DNA of 64,000 nucleotides from Frateuria_A sp051900415 (GTDB lineage: Bacteria > Pseudomonadota > Gammaproteobacteria > Xanthomonadales > Rhodanobacteraceae): the NCBI RefSeq assembly GCF_051900415.1, contig NZ_JBHZGL010000015.1, positions 35,025 to 99,024 of the forward strand. Reading direction: 5' to 3'. Below, piece after piece: positions 8,780 to 17,122 of this stretch (within the stretch, counting starts at the first letter, position 1; the number at the start of each line of letters is the position of its first letter). Position numbers and translations under genes: made by a program. Under the pieces are notes generated by a model that was not told the DNA's origin, did no database searches, and saw only the letters and a program-made list of their open reading frames with translations.

Positions 8780-9637
8780 ATGAAAACACCCATCGGCCTG
8801 CAGGAGTTGATCGACGACGGCGTCATCGACGAAGTCCTGCGCCCGCTGAAGAGCGGCAAGGAAGCTTCCGTTTACGTCGTGCGCTCGGGCGAAGAAGTGC
8901 GCTGCGCCAAGGTCTACAAGGACATGGCACAACGCAGCTTCCAGCAGCGCGTGCAGTACCAGGAAGGCCGAAAAGTGCGCGGAAGCCGGCAGGCGCGGGC
9001 CATCGGCAAAGCCAGCAAGTTCGGTCGCAAGGAGGCCGAGGCCGCCTGGAAGAACGCCGAGGTGGACGCGCTCTACCTGCTGACCGACGCCGGCGTGCGC
9101 GTGCCCAGGCCCTATGGCTACTTCAACGGCGTGCTGGTGATGGACCTGGTCACCGACGCCGACGGCCAGTCGGCACCGCGGCTGGGCGAGGTGGAGCTGT
9201 CGGCCGACACCGCCCGCGACTACCACCGCATCCTTGTCCGTCAGGTCGTGCGCATGCTCTGCGCCGGCCTGATCCACGGCGACCTTTCCCCATACAACGT
9301 GCTGGTGGCGCCCGACGGTCCGGTGATCATCGACCTGCCCCAGGTCGTCAGCGCCTCGGGCAACAACGCCGCCCGCACGATGCTGCGCAGGGACGTTAGC
9401 AACATCACCATCAGCCTCGCGCGCTTCGCGCCGGAACTGCTGGACACGTACTACGCCGAGGAAATGTGGGCGCTGTTCGAGCAGGGCGAACTGCGGCCGG
9501 ACAGCGAGCTGAGCGGCCGCTTCGCGTTCGACGAAAGCGAGGTCGACGTGGACAGCGTGATGCAATCGATCATCGACGCCCGCGAAGAAGCGATCATCCG
9601 CCAGCAGGGGCGCGAGGCGGCGCTGGCCGAGGACTGA
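8780..9637 (+). CDS. RIO-type serine/threonine protein kinase
   Basis: 285 residues. The RIO kinase signature is clear: SGKEASVY (ATP-binding flexible loop), the catalytic loop IHGDLSPYNVLV (HGDLxxxN, Asp catalytic and Asn metal-binding) and VIIDLPQ (the metal-binding Asp). Bacterial members of this length belong to the RIO1-like group, probably acting on ribosome biogenesis or metabolism; the substrate is unknown. The C-terminal 60 residues are acidic. ATG 8780 is followed directly by KTPIGLQELIDDGVIDEVLR, the usual family start. It lies 100 bases after dbpA, and the two ribosome-linked genes may be co-expressed (inference). Confidence 0.9.
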   Translation: MKTPIGLQELIDDGVIDEVLRPLKSGKEASVYVVRSGEEVRCAKVYKDMAQRSFQQRVQYQEGRKVRGSRQARAIGKASKFGRKEAEAAWKNAEVDALYLLTDAGVRVPRPYGYFNGVLVMDLVTDADGQSAPRLGEVELSADTARDYHRILVRQVVRMLCAGLIHGDLSPYNVLVAPDGPVIIDLPQVVSASGNNAARTMLRRDVSNITISLARFAPELLDTYYAEEMWALFEQGELRPDSELSGRFAFDESEVDVDSVMQSIIDAREEAIIRQQGREAALAED

Positions 9638-9763
9638 GCAGGCCGATGCTGAAGGAACCCCAAGGCGCTTGACCGTCTCCTCACCGCGTCATAAGGCGGG
9701 CTGTCCGACGATGCGCCCGGCACGGCAGAAAGGCCCGTGCCTTCCCTCATCGCGGAGTTTGAT

Positions 9764-9946
9764 ATGGCCAACAGCGACAACACCCGTGGCGGCTCGCACG
9801 AGCAGCATGTCAAGGCAGGCGAGCAGAGCCACAAGAACGACGACAAGTCGAAATCGGCAGGCAGCTCGTCCGGCAATCACGGCAGCCAGGGCGGTACTCA
9901 CGAGCAACACGTGAAAGCCGGCGAGCAGAGCCACAAGAACGACTGA
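9764..9946 (+). CDS. Small hydrophilic protein with an internal duplication
   Basis: 60 residues of very polar composition. A unit reading HEQHVKAGEQSHKND occurs twice, once near the N-terminus and again as the extreme C-terminus, each preceded by a Gly-Gly pair and joined by a Ser/Lys linker. It is likely disordered, resembling small stress-induced hydrophilic proteins of the 'KGG' type, although the exact KGG motif is absent. GGAG lies before the ATG at 9764. Role inferred only: stress or desiccation protection. A 9-bp hairpin with a TACG loop follows at 9973-9994. Confidence 0.7.
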   Translation: MANSDNTRGGSHEQHVKAGEQSHKNDDKSKSAGSSSGNHGSQGGTHEQHVKAGEQSHKND

Positions 9947-9972
9947 TCCACCCCACACAACGATGTCGCATC

Positions 9973-9994
9973 GAGAGGCGCTACGGCGCCTCTC
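9973..9994. terminator. UACG-loop hairpin after the duplicated small protein
   Basis: GAGAGGCGC-TACG-GCGCCTCTC is a perfect 9-bp stem with a stable UACG tetraloop. No T-run follows, so it may be an RNA 3'-end stabiliser rather than a classical terminator. Confidence 0.4.
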
Positions 9995-10154
9995 CGCGTT
10001 CCAGCCGGACCCGGCGGCCAATTCGACAACCGCGTGGACGCCTGCCTGCGCCCCCCGGTGCAGGTCGTGCGCAGCACATCGGAACGCAATGGCGTCGATG
10101 AGAAGCCGCGTGCGTGCGAGTACCCTCGGTCGCGGGACGCGGCGATCCGCCCGC

Positions 10155-10850
10155 TCAATCGCGCCGCTGTGCCACCGACAGGCCAATCAGCCGCGAGACC
10201 ACCAACGCCAGGTACATCACGCCGGTGAACATCTCCAGGCTGGCGATGGCGCGGGCCAGCGGGCTGAGCGGGATCACGTCGCCGATGCCCGTGCTGGTGA
10301 ACAGCGCGAAGCTCAGGAACACCAGGTCAGTCCAGGCGCGCGGCGCCCCGACGTCCACCGCGCCGCCGAACGCGCCGGGCTGCCAGGCCTGGCACAGCAC
10401 CAGCAGGTAGCTGAAGGCCCATACCAGCAGGGTCAGCGTGGCGCCGGCGGCGTACAGCTCATCGGTGGTGGCGCGCTGGTCGGCCAGCATGTACGACACC
10501 AGGCTCCCCGCCGCATAGAAATAGAACGCCGCTTCGAGCGCGGCCTGCCAGGGCAGCAGCTGCCCGATCCCCAGGCCGATGTAGAGCGCATTCAGCAGGA
10601 CCGCGGCTGCGGCCAGGCACAGGCCCGGCCACAGGCGCGCGGAGGTGTGCCCGATCATGCGCAACGCCAGCAGCAGGATCAGCACGCCGAAAGCGCCGAC
10701 CAGGATGCGCGCGGCATGCGTCTGCTCCACGAATGGATACAGCAGCACGCAGGCCAGTTGTGCCAGCAACAGCAACGCCGAAGGGTGGCGGCGCAGCAGC
10801 ACCCGCCATCGTAGGGACCGGCTGCGGGTGGATGTTTGGGAAGCACGCAT
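10155..10850 (-). CDS. Ion-channel family membrane protein with a divergent selectivity filter
   Basis: 231 residues from ATG 10850. Several membrane helices occur (about 22-40, 46-66, 70-92, 100-118, 135-155), followed by a pore-loop unit in the last 65 residues: FLSFALFTSTGIGDVIPLSP then a long final helix (ARAIASLEMFTGVMYLALVVSRLIG). The filter TSTGIGD replaces the T-x-G-Y-G-D of potassium channels. This layout fits the two-TM ion-channel (Ion_trans_2) family, with extra N-terminal helices. Inner membrane. An upstream open frame to 11012 has no membrane character and is ignored. Transported ion unknown. Confidence 0.75.
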   Translation of the reverse strand: MRASQTSTRSRSLRWRVLLRRHPSALLLLAQLACVLLYPFVEQTHAARILVGAFGVLILLLALRMIGHTSARLWPGLCLAAAAVLLNALYIGLGIGQLLPWQAALEAAFYFYAAGSLVSYMLADQRATTDELYAAGATLTLLVWAFSYLLVLCQAWQPGAFGGAVDVGAPRAWTDLVFLSFALFTSTGIGDVIPLSPLARAIASLEMFTGVMYLALVVSRLIGLSVAQRRD

Positions 10851-11114
10851 GTTCGATTCCGGTAGACGCAGGGAGCGGCTCCCTTTTGCAAGGCTACTTG
10901 CCAGCGGGATCCGCGGCCAAGACCATCGAATCTCAGCTGCCACGTTGCCAACTACGTCGGATACCGATACATCGAACCTTGTTGCCCGGCACTGGCGAAC
11001 TTCAGGCGGCATGAAACCGGCAGGTCATCGGCACCGGCAAATTCGTCAGAGCACGCCCCTCCGTACTTGCCCGCTGGCCGAGCGGTCGCACCGCCATGAC
11101 CTCGTGACCCGGGG

Positions 11115-11336
11115 TCAAACGCGATTGACCAGTTCCTCATAGGAGGGCAGCCCGCCATATTGTTCGCATGTTTTTGCATAGGCCGACTTCAGGTCGTCGA
11201 TAGCCAGGTCAAAACTTAGCAATAACTGTTCGAGATCGGCCGCGTCGTCTGCGTCAACCTCTTCCAGTTGGCGTTCGATCGAGCGCGCTTGCACAGGGGG
11301 TGAAGACGCCAGCCACGTGGCAGTCGCACCATGCAC
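11115..11336 (-). CDS. Small protein of a dispersed family (LP-x-[YF] C-terminal motif)
   Basis: 73 residues. The C-terminal half (DDLKSAYAKTCEQYGGLPSYEELVNRV) aligns with proteins at 25913-26188 and 35121-35375 in this window, which share a Leu-x-x-x-Tyr helix followed by a Gly and LP-[YF]-x-x-L. The N-terminus here (MHGATATWLASSP...) does not match the family start with its ERDL/PLLAA motif, so the beginning may be altered or frameshifted and the RBS is weak. Cytosolic; function unknown. Family membership is seen directly; activity is not known. Confidence 0.5.
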   Translation of the reverse strand: MHGATATWLASSPPVQARSIERQLEEVDADDAADLEQLLLSFDLAIDDLKSAYAKTCEQYGGLPSYEELVNRV

Positions 11337-11381
11337 GCCAGGCCTGCGTTAACGTCGCGGCGAGACGAGTGGAGACCACCC

Positions 11382-12077
11382 ATGCGGATCCTCATCACCG
11401 GCGCAACCGGCCTGGTCGGCCAGGGCGTGCTACGCGAGTGCCTGCGTGCCCCGGACGTGGCGCAGGTGGTCGCGTTGGGGCGACATTCCACCGGCGTCCA
11501 GGACGCGCGACTGGAGGAGCTGCTCTGTCCGGATTTCGCCAAGGTGGAAACGCTCGGCGATCGGCTGGCAGGGTTCGACGCGTGCCTCTACTGCGCCGGC
11601 GCGCCCTTGGTGGGGATCACCGCGGAGGCCTATCGGCACGTCACGCTGACGCTGACGCTAAAGGTGGCCGAGGCCTTCGCCCGGCACAATCCGGGGGGCC
11701 GCTTCCTCTACATCTCCGGCGCCTATTCGGACCCGGGCAGCCGGATGATGGTGGCAAGGGCCAAGGGCGAAACCGAGCGCGCCCTGGCCGGCCTGCCGAT
11801 TACCACGGTGATGCTGCGGCCCGGCGGCATCCGCCCGGTGGAAGGCGTGCGTTCCTCGCACAAGCCGCTGGACCTTCTGTACCGGCTCGGCTCGCCCGCG
11901 CTGGCCCTGGCCGTGCGCCTGCTGCCCGGCCAGATGACCACGACCGCCCGCGTGGGCCGGGCGATGCTCGCGCTGGCGCGTGATCCGTCGCCGTCACCGG
12001 TGGTCGAGAACGATGGGATCAATCGCCTCGGGCGCGAGCCTTCACCCACTGGAGAGGAGCCGAGTTCTCTTCCCTGA
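11382..12077 (+). CDS. NAD(P)-binding Rossmann-fold (epimerase/SDR-like) protein
   Basis: 231 residues from ATG 11382. MRILITGATGLVGQGVLREC is the glycine-rich NAD(P)-binding motif (G-x-x-G-x-x-G). YISGAYSD and the nearby KGETERAL lysine correspond to the active-site region of atypical extended SDRs. This length and lack of a full Y-x-x-x-K place it with the small NAD-dependent epimerase/dehydratase-like proteins (COG0702 type). The last 20 residues run into low-complexity Pro/Ser and may be drift before the REP-like palindrome downstream. Cytosolic; substrate unknown. Confidence 0.8.
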   Translation: MRILITGATGLVGQGVLRECLRAPDVAQVVALGRHSTGVQDARLEELLCPDFAKVETLGDRLAGFDACLYCAGAPLVGITAEAYRHVTLTLTLKVAEAFARHNPGGRFLYISGAYSDPGSRMMVARAKGETERALAGLPITTVMLRPGGIRPVEGVRSSHKPLDLLYRLGSPALALAVRLLPGQMTTTARVGRAMLALARDPSPSPVVENDGINRLGREPSPTGEEPSSLP

Positions 12078-12118
12078 AGACGAACTCGACACCGTTACTC
12101 TCCTGCCTGGCCGGATGC

Positions 12119-12204
12119 CCTGTAGGAGCGCACCTGTGCACGACCGCCATGCCGGGCTGTTCCGGATGGCGAAGTTGCCGGTCGCGCACAGGTGCGCTCC
12201 TACA
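12119..12204. repeat. REP-like inverted repeat (GGAGCGCACCTGTGC family)
   Basis: TAGGAGCGCACCTGTGC at the left is mirrored by GCACAGGTGCGCTCCTA at the right, with a GC-rich spacer of about 50 bases. The same core recurs at 22000-22056, 25136-25233 and 55009-55157. It fills most of the gap between the convergent epimerase-like and M13 peptidase genes. Confidence 0.85.
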
Positions 12205-12288
12205 AAGTTCAAAGGCATGCAGGAGGCCCAAGGACGCGGCTCCCGCATGCGTGGGGACTCGAAGGCCTAATGCCGCCCTCGGCTTCCG

Positions 12289-14340
12289 TTACCAGATGCG
12301 TACGCGATCCTGCGGCGCACGCCACATCGGCTGGCCCGGTTTCACGTCGAACGCCTTGTAGAACGCGGGGATGTTCGACATCGGCCCGAGCACGCGCCAC
12401 TTGGCCGGGGCATGCACGTCCGACAGCAGGCGCTGGCGCAGCCGCTGCTCGCGCTGCTGGCTCATCCAGCCCAGCGCGTAGCCGAGGAAGTAGCGCTGCG
12501 TCGGCGTCAACCCGCCGATCTTCCTGCCTTCCTTGAACTGCGCGGTCTTCTCGAACGCCTCCAGGCCCAGCAGCACGCCGCCGTAGTCGGCAATGTTCTC
12601 GCCCAGGCTGGCCTTGCCGTTGATGTGCAGGCCCGGCAGCGGCTCGTAGGCATTGAACTGGTCGACCATCTTCTGCGCGGCGGTGTTGAAGCGCTCCGCG
12701 TCCTGCGCCGTCCACCAGCCCGACAGGTTGCCCTGCGCGTCGTACTGGCGGCCCTGGTCGTCGAAGCCGTGGGTGATCTCGTGGCCGATGGTGCTGGCGG
12801 CGACATAGCCATAGGCGACCGCGTCGTCGACCTGGTCATCGGGCACGCCCGGCACCATGAAGATCGCCGCGGGCAGCACGATCTCGTTGTTGGACGGGTT
12901 GTAGTAGGCGTTGTACGTCTGCGGGGTCATGTCCCATTCGGTGCGGTCGACCGGCTTGCCGAACTTGGACAGGTTGTCCTGGAACTGCCAGCGCTGCGCC
13001 GCCATGACGTTAGCGGCATAGGACGCGCGCCCCACGACCAGCGCCGAATAGTCCTTCCACTTGTCCGGATAGCCGACCTTGGGCGTGACCGTGGCGAGCT
13101 TGGCCAATGCCTTGGCCTTGGTCCCGGGGCTCATCCAGTCCAGCCGCTCGATGCGGTCGTGAAAGGTGCCGCGGATCGCCTCGACCATCGCCGCGTAGCG
13201 CTGCTTGGAGGCTTCAGGGAAATACTGCTTGACGAAGATGCGCCCGAGCACCATGCCCATGGCGTCGTTCTCCTCGTCCAGTACGCGCTTCCAGCGCGGG
13301 CGCTGCTCCTGCTGGCCCGACATCGTGCGGCTGTGGAAGTCGAAGTACTCCTTGTCCAGCGCACTGGACAGGAACGGTGCGTAGCCGTCCACGAGGTGAT
13401 AGCGCAGGTAGTCCTTGAGCACCGGTAGCGGCGTCTCGCGCAGCAGGCGGTCCTCGGCGGCAAAGAACTCCGGCTGGCCGACGATCACGTAGGACGGGTG
13501 GATGCCCCACCCCGCCAGCCTAGCGTGCCAGTCGATCGACGGCGTGTATTTCGCGGTGAAGTCCGCCGGCGCCATCTTGTTGTAGTTCGTCTCCGGATCG
13601 CGCAGGTCCTCGAGCTTGCGCGAGGCCTTCGCCAGCGCGGTTTCGAAAGCCATCACCTGTGTGGCTGCCGCCCTCGCCGCGGCCGGGTCGCGACCGAGCA
13701 GCTCGAAAGTGCGCGCCATGTGCTCGACGTACGCGGCGCGGATCGTCGCCACGCCCTTTTCCGGATTGAAGTAGAAGTCGCGCTCGGGCAAACCCAGGCC
13801 GCCCTGATGGATCTGCACCGCCATCGTGGCGCTGTCCTTGTCGTCCTGCGCGACACCGATGCGGAACAGCGCGCGACCGCCGATCGGCCTCAGCGCGAAC
13901 ACCGTGTCGAGCACGCCGGCGGGCGAGGCGATTGCGTCGATGCGCGCCAGTTCGGCATGCAGCGGCTGCAGTCCCAGCCGGTCGGCCTTCGCCACGTCCA
14001 TGGCGGTGGCCCAGAAATCCCCGATCTTCTGCTGATCGCTGCCGGGGGCGGCCTTCTGCTTCGTTGCGGACTCGCTGATGCCGCGCAAGCGCGCGTAAAG
14101 CTCGTCGTCCACCTCGTTGCCGATGCCCCACGCCGCCTCGGAGGCCGGGATCGGATGGGCCTTCAGCCAGGCACCGTTGGCGTACTGGAAGAAGTCCACA
14201 CCCGGGTCGACTGATGTGTCGATGTGCGAGGCGAGGAAGTCTTTGGACGACGCCCGGTCCGCGGCAGAAGCGCCAGCGGCGTTGAACACGAGCGCCGCCG
14301 ACAGCAGCGTGACACGGAGGGAAGTTGCCAGACGAACCAT
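12289..14340 (-). CDS. M13-family zinc metallopeptidase (neprilysin/PepO-like), exported
   Basis: 683 residues, normal for the family. A signal peptide covers residues 1-26 (ending AAGASAA). The N-terminal M13 domain is followed by the catalytic domain with HEITH in TIGHEITHGFDDQGRQYD (about residue 518) and the third zinc ligand in GENIADYGG about 55 residues later. The family's usual C-terminal tryptophan is present (VRIW). The enzyme is periplasmic or outer-membrane associated and cleaves oligopeptides. It stands alone, convergent with the epimerase-like gene across a REP-like element. Confidence 0.95.
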   Translation of the reverse strand: MVRLATSLRVTLLSAALVFNAAGASAADRASSKDFLASHIDTSVDPGVDFFQYANGAWLKAHPIPASEAAWGIGNEVDDELYARLRGISESATKQKAAPGSDQQKIGDFWATAMDVAKADRLGLQPLHAELARIDAIASPAGVLDTVFALRPIGGRALFRIGVAQDDKDSATMAVQIHQGGLGLPERDFYFNPEKGVATIRAAYVEHMARTFELLGRDPAAARAAATQVMAFETALAKASRKLEDLRDPETNYNKMAPADFTAKYTPSIDWHARLAGWGIHPSYVIVGQPEFFAAEDRLLRETPLPVLKDYLRYHLVDGYAPFLSSALDKEYFDFHSRTMSGQQEQRPRWKRVLDEENDAMGMVLGRIFVKQYFPEASKQRYAAMVEAIRGTFHDRIERLDWMSPGTKAKALAKLATVTPKVGYPDKWKDYSALVVGRASYAANVMAAQRWQFQDNLSKFGKPVDRTEWDMTPQTYNAYYNPSNNEIVLPAAIFMVPGVPDDQVDDAVAYGYVAASTIGHEITHGFDDQGRQYDAQGNLSGWWTAQDAERFNTAAQKMVDQFNAYEPLPGLHINGKASLGENIADYGGVLLGLEAFEKTAQFKEGRKIGGLTPTQRYFLGYALGWMSQQREQRLRQRLLSDVHAPAKWRVLGPMSNIPAFYKAFDVKPGQPMWRAPQDRVRIW

Positions 14341-14470
14341 GGAATATTTCCAGAAAAAGGAAGGGTCAGCTTGCGCGAAGCGAGGTCATGCTGAAACCGT
14401 AGACTTCATGGCGGCCGTTGCGATGGAGAACGAAGCCCGGGACTTCGCCTCCATCCGGCCGCCTTGGGGC

Positions 14471-15448
14471 TTACGGGATCACGCGATCCGTTTCCACCGT
14501 GACTTGCGGACGTTCAGCGGTTTCAACCGCCGAACTTGCCATCTCTCTCGCAAGTACGGCATCGAACCCACCGAGCAACAGGTCATGCGTGGCCAGGTTG
14601 AACAGCCGGTTCAGCGCCGACCGCTGCGCCAGCAGCACGTCGGGAAAGCCGCCCTTGCCATGCGCCAGCCGTCGATACTGCTCGTCGCACCATTGCCGGA
14701 ACGCCTCCAGCACCTCGCGGAACTGGGGCCCGGCATCGTTGATGCGGCTCCTGGCCAGCGCAGGCTTGTTCGCGGCCAGACACAGTTCGCGCTCCACGGC
14801 CAGCGCCGCGGGAATGAGATCCAGCATGCCCAGCATGAACTGGAGAGCCAGGTCGTACTGCGCTTCCGTCGTCTGCTCCGGTGATTCGACCAGTTGCGGC
14901 AGGCCACGGATAAACACGAGCAACTGGTGCCGCGACTTGGCCAGATCATCCAGGCGCAACTCGGCCTGGCCGGCCATCTCGCTTTGCGGCGCGCGCGACT
15001 GCAGCAATTCGTAGGCGGCGTGGATGGCTCCGGTGTAGTCGCTCATGTGTTTGAGGTACTCGCGACGATCCTGCTGATCGACAGTCAGCGCGACGCCTTT
15101 CACCGCGCGCTCCACCTGGTCGATCTTGCGTGCGAGGTAAGCCGTGGCCACCACGATCGCGCCCACGACGACAGCCGTGCTCACCGCTGCCGCCGTGACC
15201 GCTGCCGCCTGAGCCCCCTGGACGGCCTGGCCGATCTGCAACAGTTGCTCGGCCGATTGAAGCTCCTGTGCGCTCACCGGAACCAGGGGAAGCTGCGCCA
15301 CGATGCCAGCCTTGCCGGAACCCGCTGCCCAATAGACGTTGCCGTTCGAGGCGGACAACATCATCTTTTCCGTTTTCAGTCCCTCCAGAACGTGGGCCGA
15401 GACGCTCGACAAATCCACCCGCAGCAACGAACCAAGGACGGCGCTCAT
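14471..15448 (-). CDS. Hypothetical protein with one central membrane segment
   Basis: 325 residues. A hydrophobic Ala/Val segment at about 77-106 (GAQAAAVTAAAVSTAVVVGA...) divides a beta-rich N-terminal part from a long helical C-terminal part rich in Leu, Gln and Arg. ATG 15448 overlaps the stop of the YaaW-type gene (ATGA), so the two are translationally coupled and very likely work together. No catalytic motif. I do not recognise a family. The architecture (membrane segment plus helical tail) could fit a membrane-associated regulator or toxin-like partner, but that is speculation. Confidence 0.75.
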   Translation of the reverse strand: MSAVLGSLLRVDLSSVSAHVLEGLKTEKMMLSASNGNVYWAAGSGKAGIVAQLPLVPVSAQELQSAEQLLQIGQAVQGAQAAAVTAAAVSTAVVVGAIVVATAYLARKIDQVERAVKGVALTVDQQDRREYLKHMSDYTGAIHAAYELLQSRAPQSEMAGQAELRLDDLAKSRHQLLVFIRGLPQLVESPEQTTEAQYDLALQFMLGMLDLIPAALAVERELCLAANKPALARSRINDAGPQFREVLEAFRQWCDEQYRRLAHGKGGFPDVLLAQRSALNRLFNLATHDLLLGGFDAVLAREMASSAVETAERPQVTVETDRVIP

Positions 15449-16236
15449 GCCACCTCCCTCGCGTCCATGGGCGACAGGAGAACCCGGCGCCGGATACGGA
15501 TCACTTCGAGCACGGCCGGCAGGGTCACCCGGTACGCCGGGCTGGTGAGCAACATCAGCGCCGACGTCGCGGCGGCAATATTCAGTCCTGGCATGAGCGC
15601 CGCGCCCATGCGGGGCGCCACCACCGCCAGGACGGATGGCAGGGTCAGACGCCCCAGGAAAGGAAGCGTGGTCGAAGCTATGGCCGGAGCGGCAAGTGCA
15701 GCCAGGTACGACGCCTTGGCATCGACAGCAACACGCTCAAGCAGATCGTCGAGGTCCACGTTCCCCTGCAGGCTTTCCTTCAGGCCTGCACCGTCGGCCA
15801 CCTCCTCCATGATCCGGCCCAGATGGTCTGGCTGGAACCTGGCCTTCTCGCCCGAGATCAGGGCGACCAGCAACTGGTCCTCAAGCTCCTTGATGTCGGT
15901 TGACGGTTTGACGCCAAGTTTCAGGTGGCCGCAAATGTCGATGACGATCTCGCGATAGGCCACCCCGGTGTGATCCTGGGTAAGGCTGCGCCAGGCGTTG
16001 GCGATGGAGTCGCCTCCATACGCCTGCAGTTCGGCCGCAATGGCTTTCCAGGCCGGCCGCAGGTCACCTTGCTCGGCCGCCGCGCGGTAGGACGGATCGT
16101 CCAGCAGCTGTTGCGTGCGGCGCTTTTCTCCGTCGGACTCATCGTGGGTCAGGACGCGAACCAGCCGTTGCAGGTCTTCATGACCGGACAGGGCCAAAAC
16201 CGCCAGGCCCTCGTCCTTCCGATACTTCAATGCCAT
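15445..16236 (-). CDS. YaaW/UPF0174-family protein
   Basis: 263 residues from ATG 16236. The N-terminus MALKYRKDEGLAVLALSG, then LVRVLTHD, AAELQAYGGDSIAN and AYREIVIDICGHLKLG, follow the UPF0174 (E. coli YaaW) pattern, including the 'DUF3944'-like opening MALKYRKD. A hydrophobic region at about 185-235 may contact a membrane. The function of the family is unknown. It is the first gene of a two-gene operon with the protein at 14471-15448 (4-base overlap). A longer frame to 16404 lies antisense to the DUF3348 promoter region and is not used. Confidence 0.8.
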   Translation of the reverse strand: MALKYRKDEGLAVLALSGHEDLQRLVRVLTHDESDGEKRRTQQLLDDPSYRAAAEQGDLRPAWKAIAAELQAYGGDSIANAWRSLTQDHTGVAYREIVIDICGHLKLGVKPSTDIKELEDQLLVALISGEKARFQPDHLGRIMEEVADGAGLKESLQGNVDLDDLLERVAVDAKASYLAALAAPAIASTTLPFLGRLTLPSVLAVVAPRMGAALMPGLNIAAATSALMLLTSPAYRVTLPAVLEVIRIRRRVLLSPMDAREVA

Positions 16237-16451
16237 CGTTTCCCCTTTGCTTGAAAAGCTGCTGTCCACCATCGCCAGTACGGCGAGAGCGCAGGGAAGA
16301 TTACCGGGAACCTTTCCAGCCGGCATGCGCGCTGCGGCAATGGCCCAGCAAGGTGCCTCCGCTCGCAGGTGCCCGCACGACAAGCCACGACCCGGCCGGC
16401 CCACACCAGCGCCCCATCCCGCGCTAAACTATTGGTTTTGCCTTGAAAAGC

Positions 16452-17111
16452 ATGGCGCAAGCTGCACTCCGCCCGACGGTTCGCGGGCCCACGTTCATCC
16501 GTCTGCTGGCGCGCCTGGCAGAGGTCGACGTGGCCGCGCCCGGCCAGTCGTTGCCCGACCGGCTGGGCCAGTGGCTGGACTGGAACCACGCGCTGTCGCT
16601 CGCGGCAGCGCTCGATGGCAGGCCGACCTCGCCGCAGGTCGGCTCGCCGGCCACGGACGACCTGCACGCCGAGTGCGTGCGCGCGCGCGAAATACTCACG
16701 ACGGCGATCCACGGCGATCCGCTGCTCGCGCCTGGTGCGTCGGCCGATACCGGGAACGACTTTGCTGCCTACCGCCAACTTTGCCTCGCCCGCCAGCGCG
16801 CCCTGCAAGCGACCACCGGCCGCCTGCGCGGCAAGCTGCGCGACGCGCTCATGCAAGCCTCGCCCGAGCTGGCGCGGCTGGCCGAAGTGGACGCAGTGAT
16901 GGAAGCGACGCTCACTCCGCGTGAGCACACGCTGCTGGCCAAGGTGCCCGACCTGCTGCACCAGCGCTTCGAACGCCTGCGCGCCGCCGGGCACGCCTCC
17001 CCTACCTGGCTCGATGGCTTCCGCCGCGACATGCAAAGCGTGTTGCTGGCGGAGCTCGATCTTCGTTTTCAACCGGTCGACGCGCTGCTCGCGGCGCTTC
17101 GCACCTCCTGA
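16452..17111 (+). CDS. DUF3348-family protein, first gene of motor-like operon
   Basis: 219 residues from ATG 16452; a TTG nine bases upstream is also in frame. Entirely soluble and helical. N-terminal RPTVRGPTFIRLLARLAEVD and LGQWLDWNHALSLAAALDG, then a long charged helical region ending FQPVDALLAALRTS. Recognised as DUF3348 from these motifs and from its fixed position before a DUF802 gene. Function unknown. It is divergent from the YaaW-type operon and 11 bases upstream of the DUF802 gene, so surely co-transcribed with it. It may be an adaptor for the tail of the DUF802 protein (inference). Confidence 0.8.
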   Translation: MAQAALRPTVRGPTFIRLLARLAEVDVAAPGQSLPDRLGQWLDWNHALSLAAALDGRPTSPQVGSPATDDLHAECVRAREILTTAIHGDPLLAPGASADTGNDFAAYRQLCLARQRALQATTGRLRGKLRDALMQASPELARLAEVDAVMEATLTPREHTLLAKVPDLLHQRFERLRAAGHASPTWLDGFRRDMQSVLLAELDLRFQPVDALLAALRTS

Positions 17112-17122
17112 CACGGTTCTCC

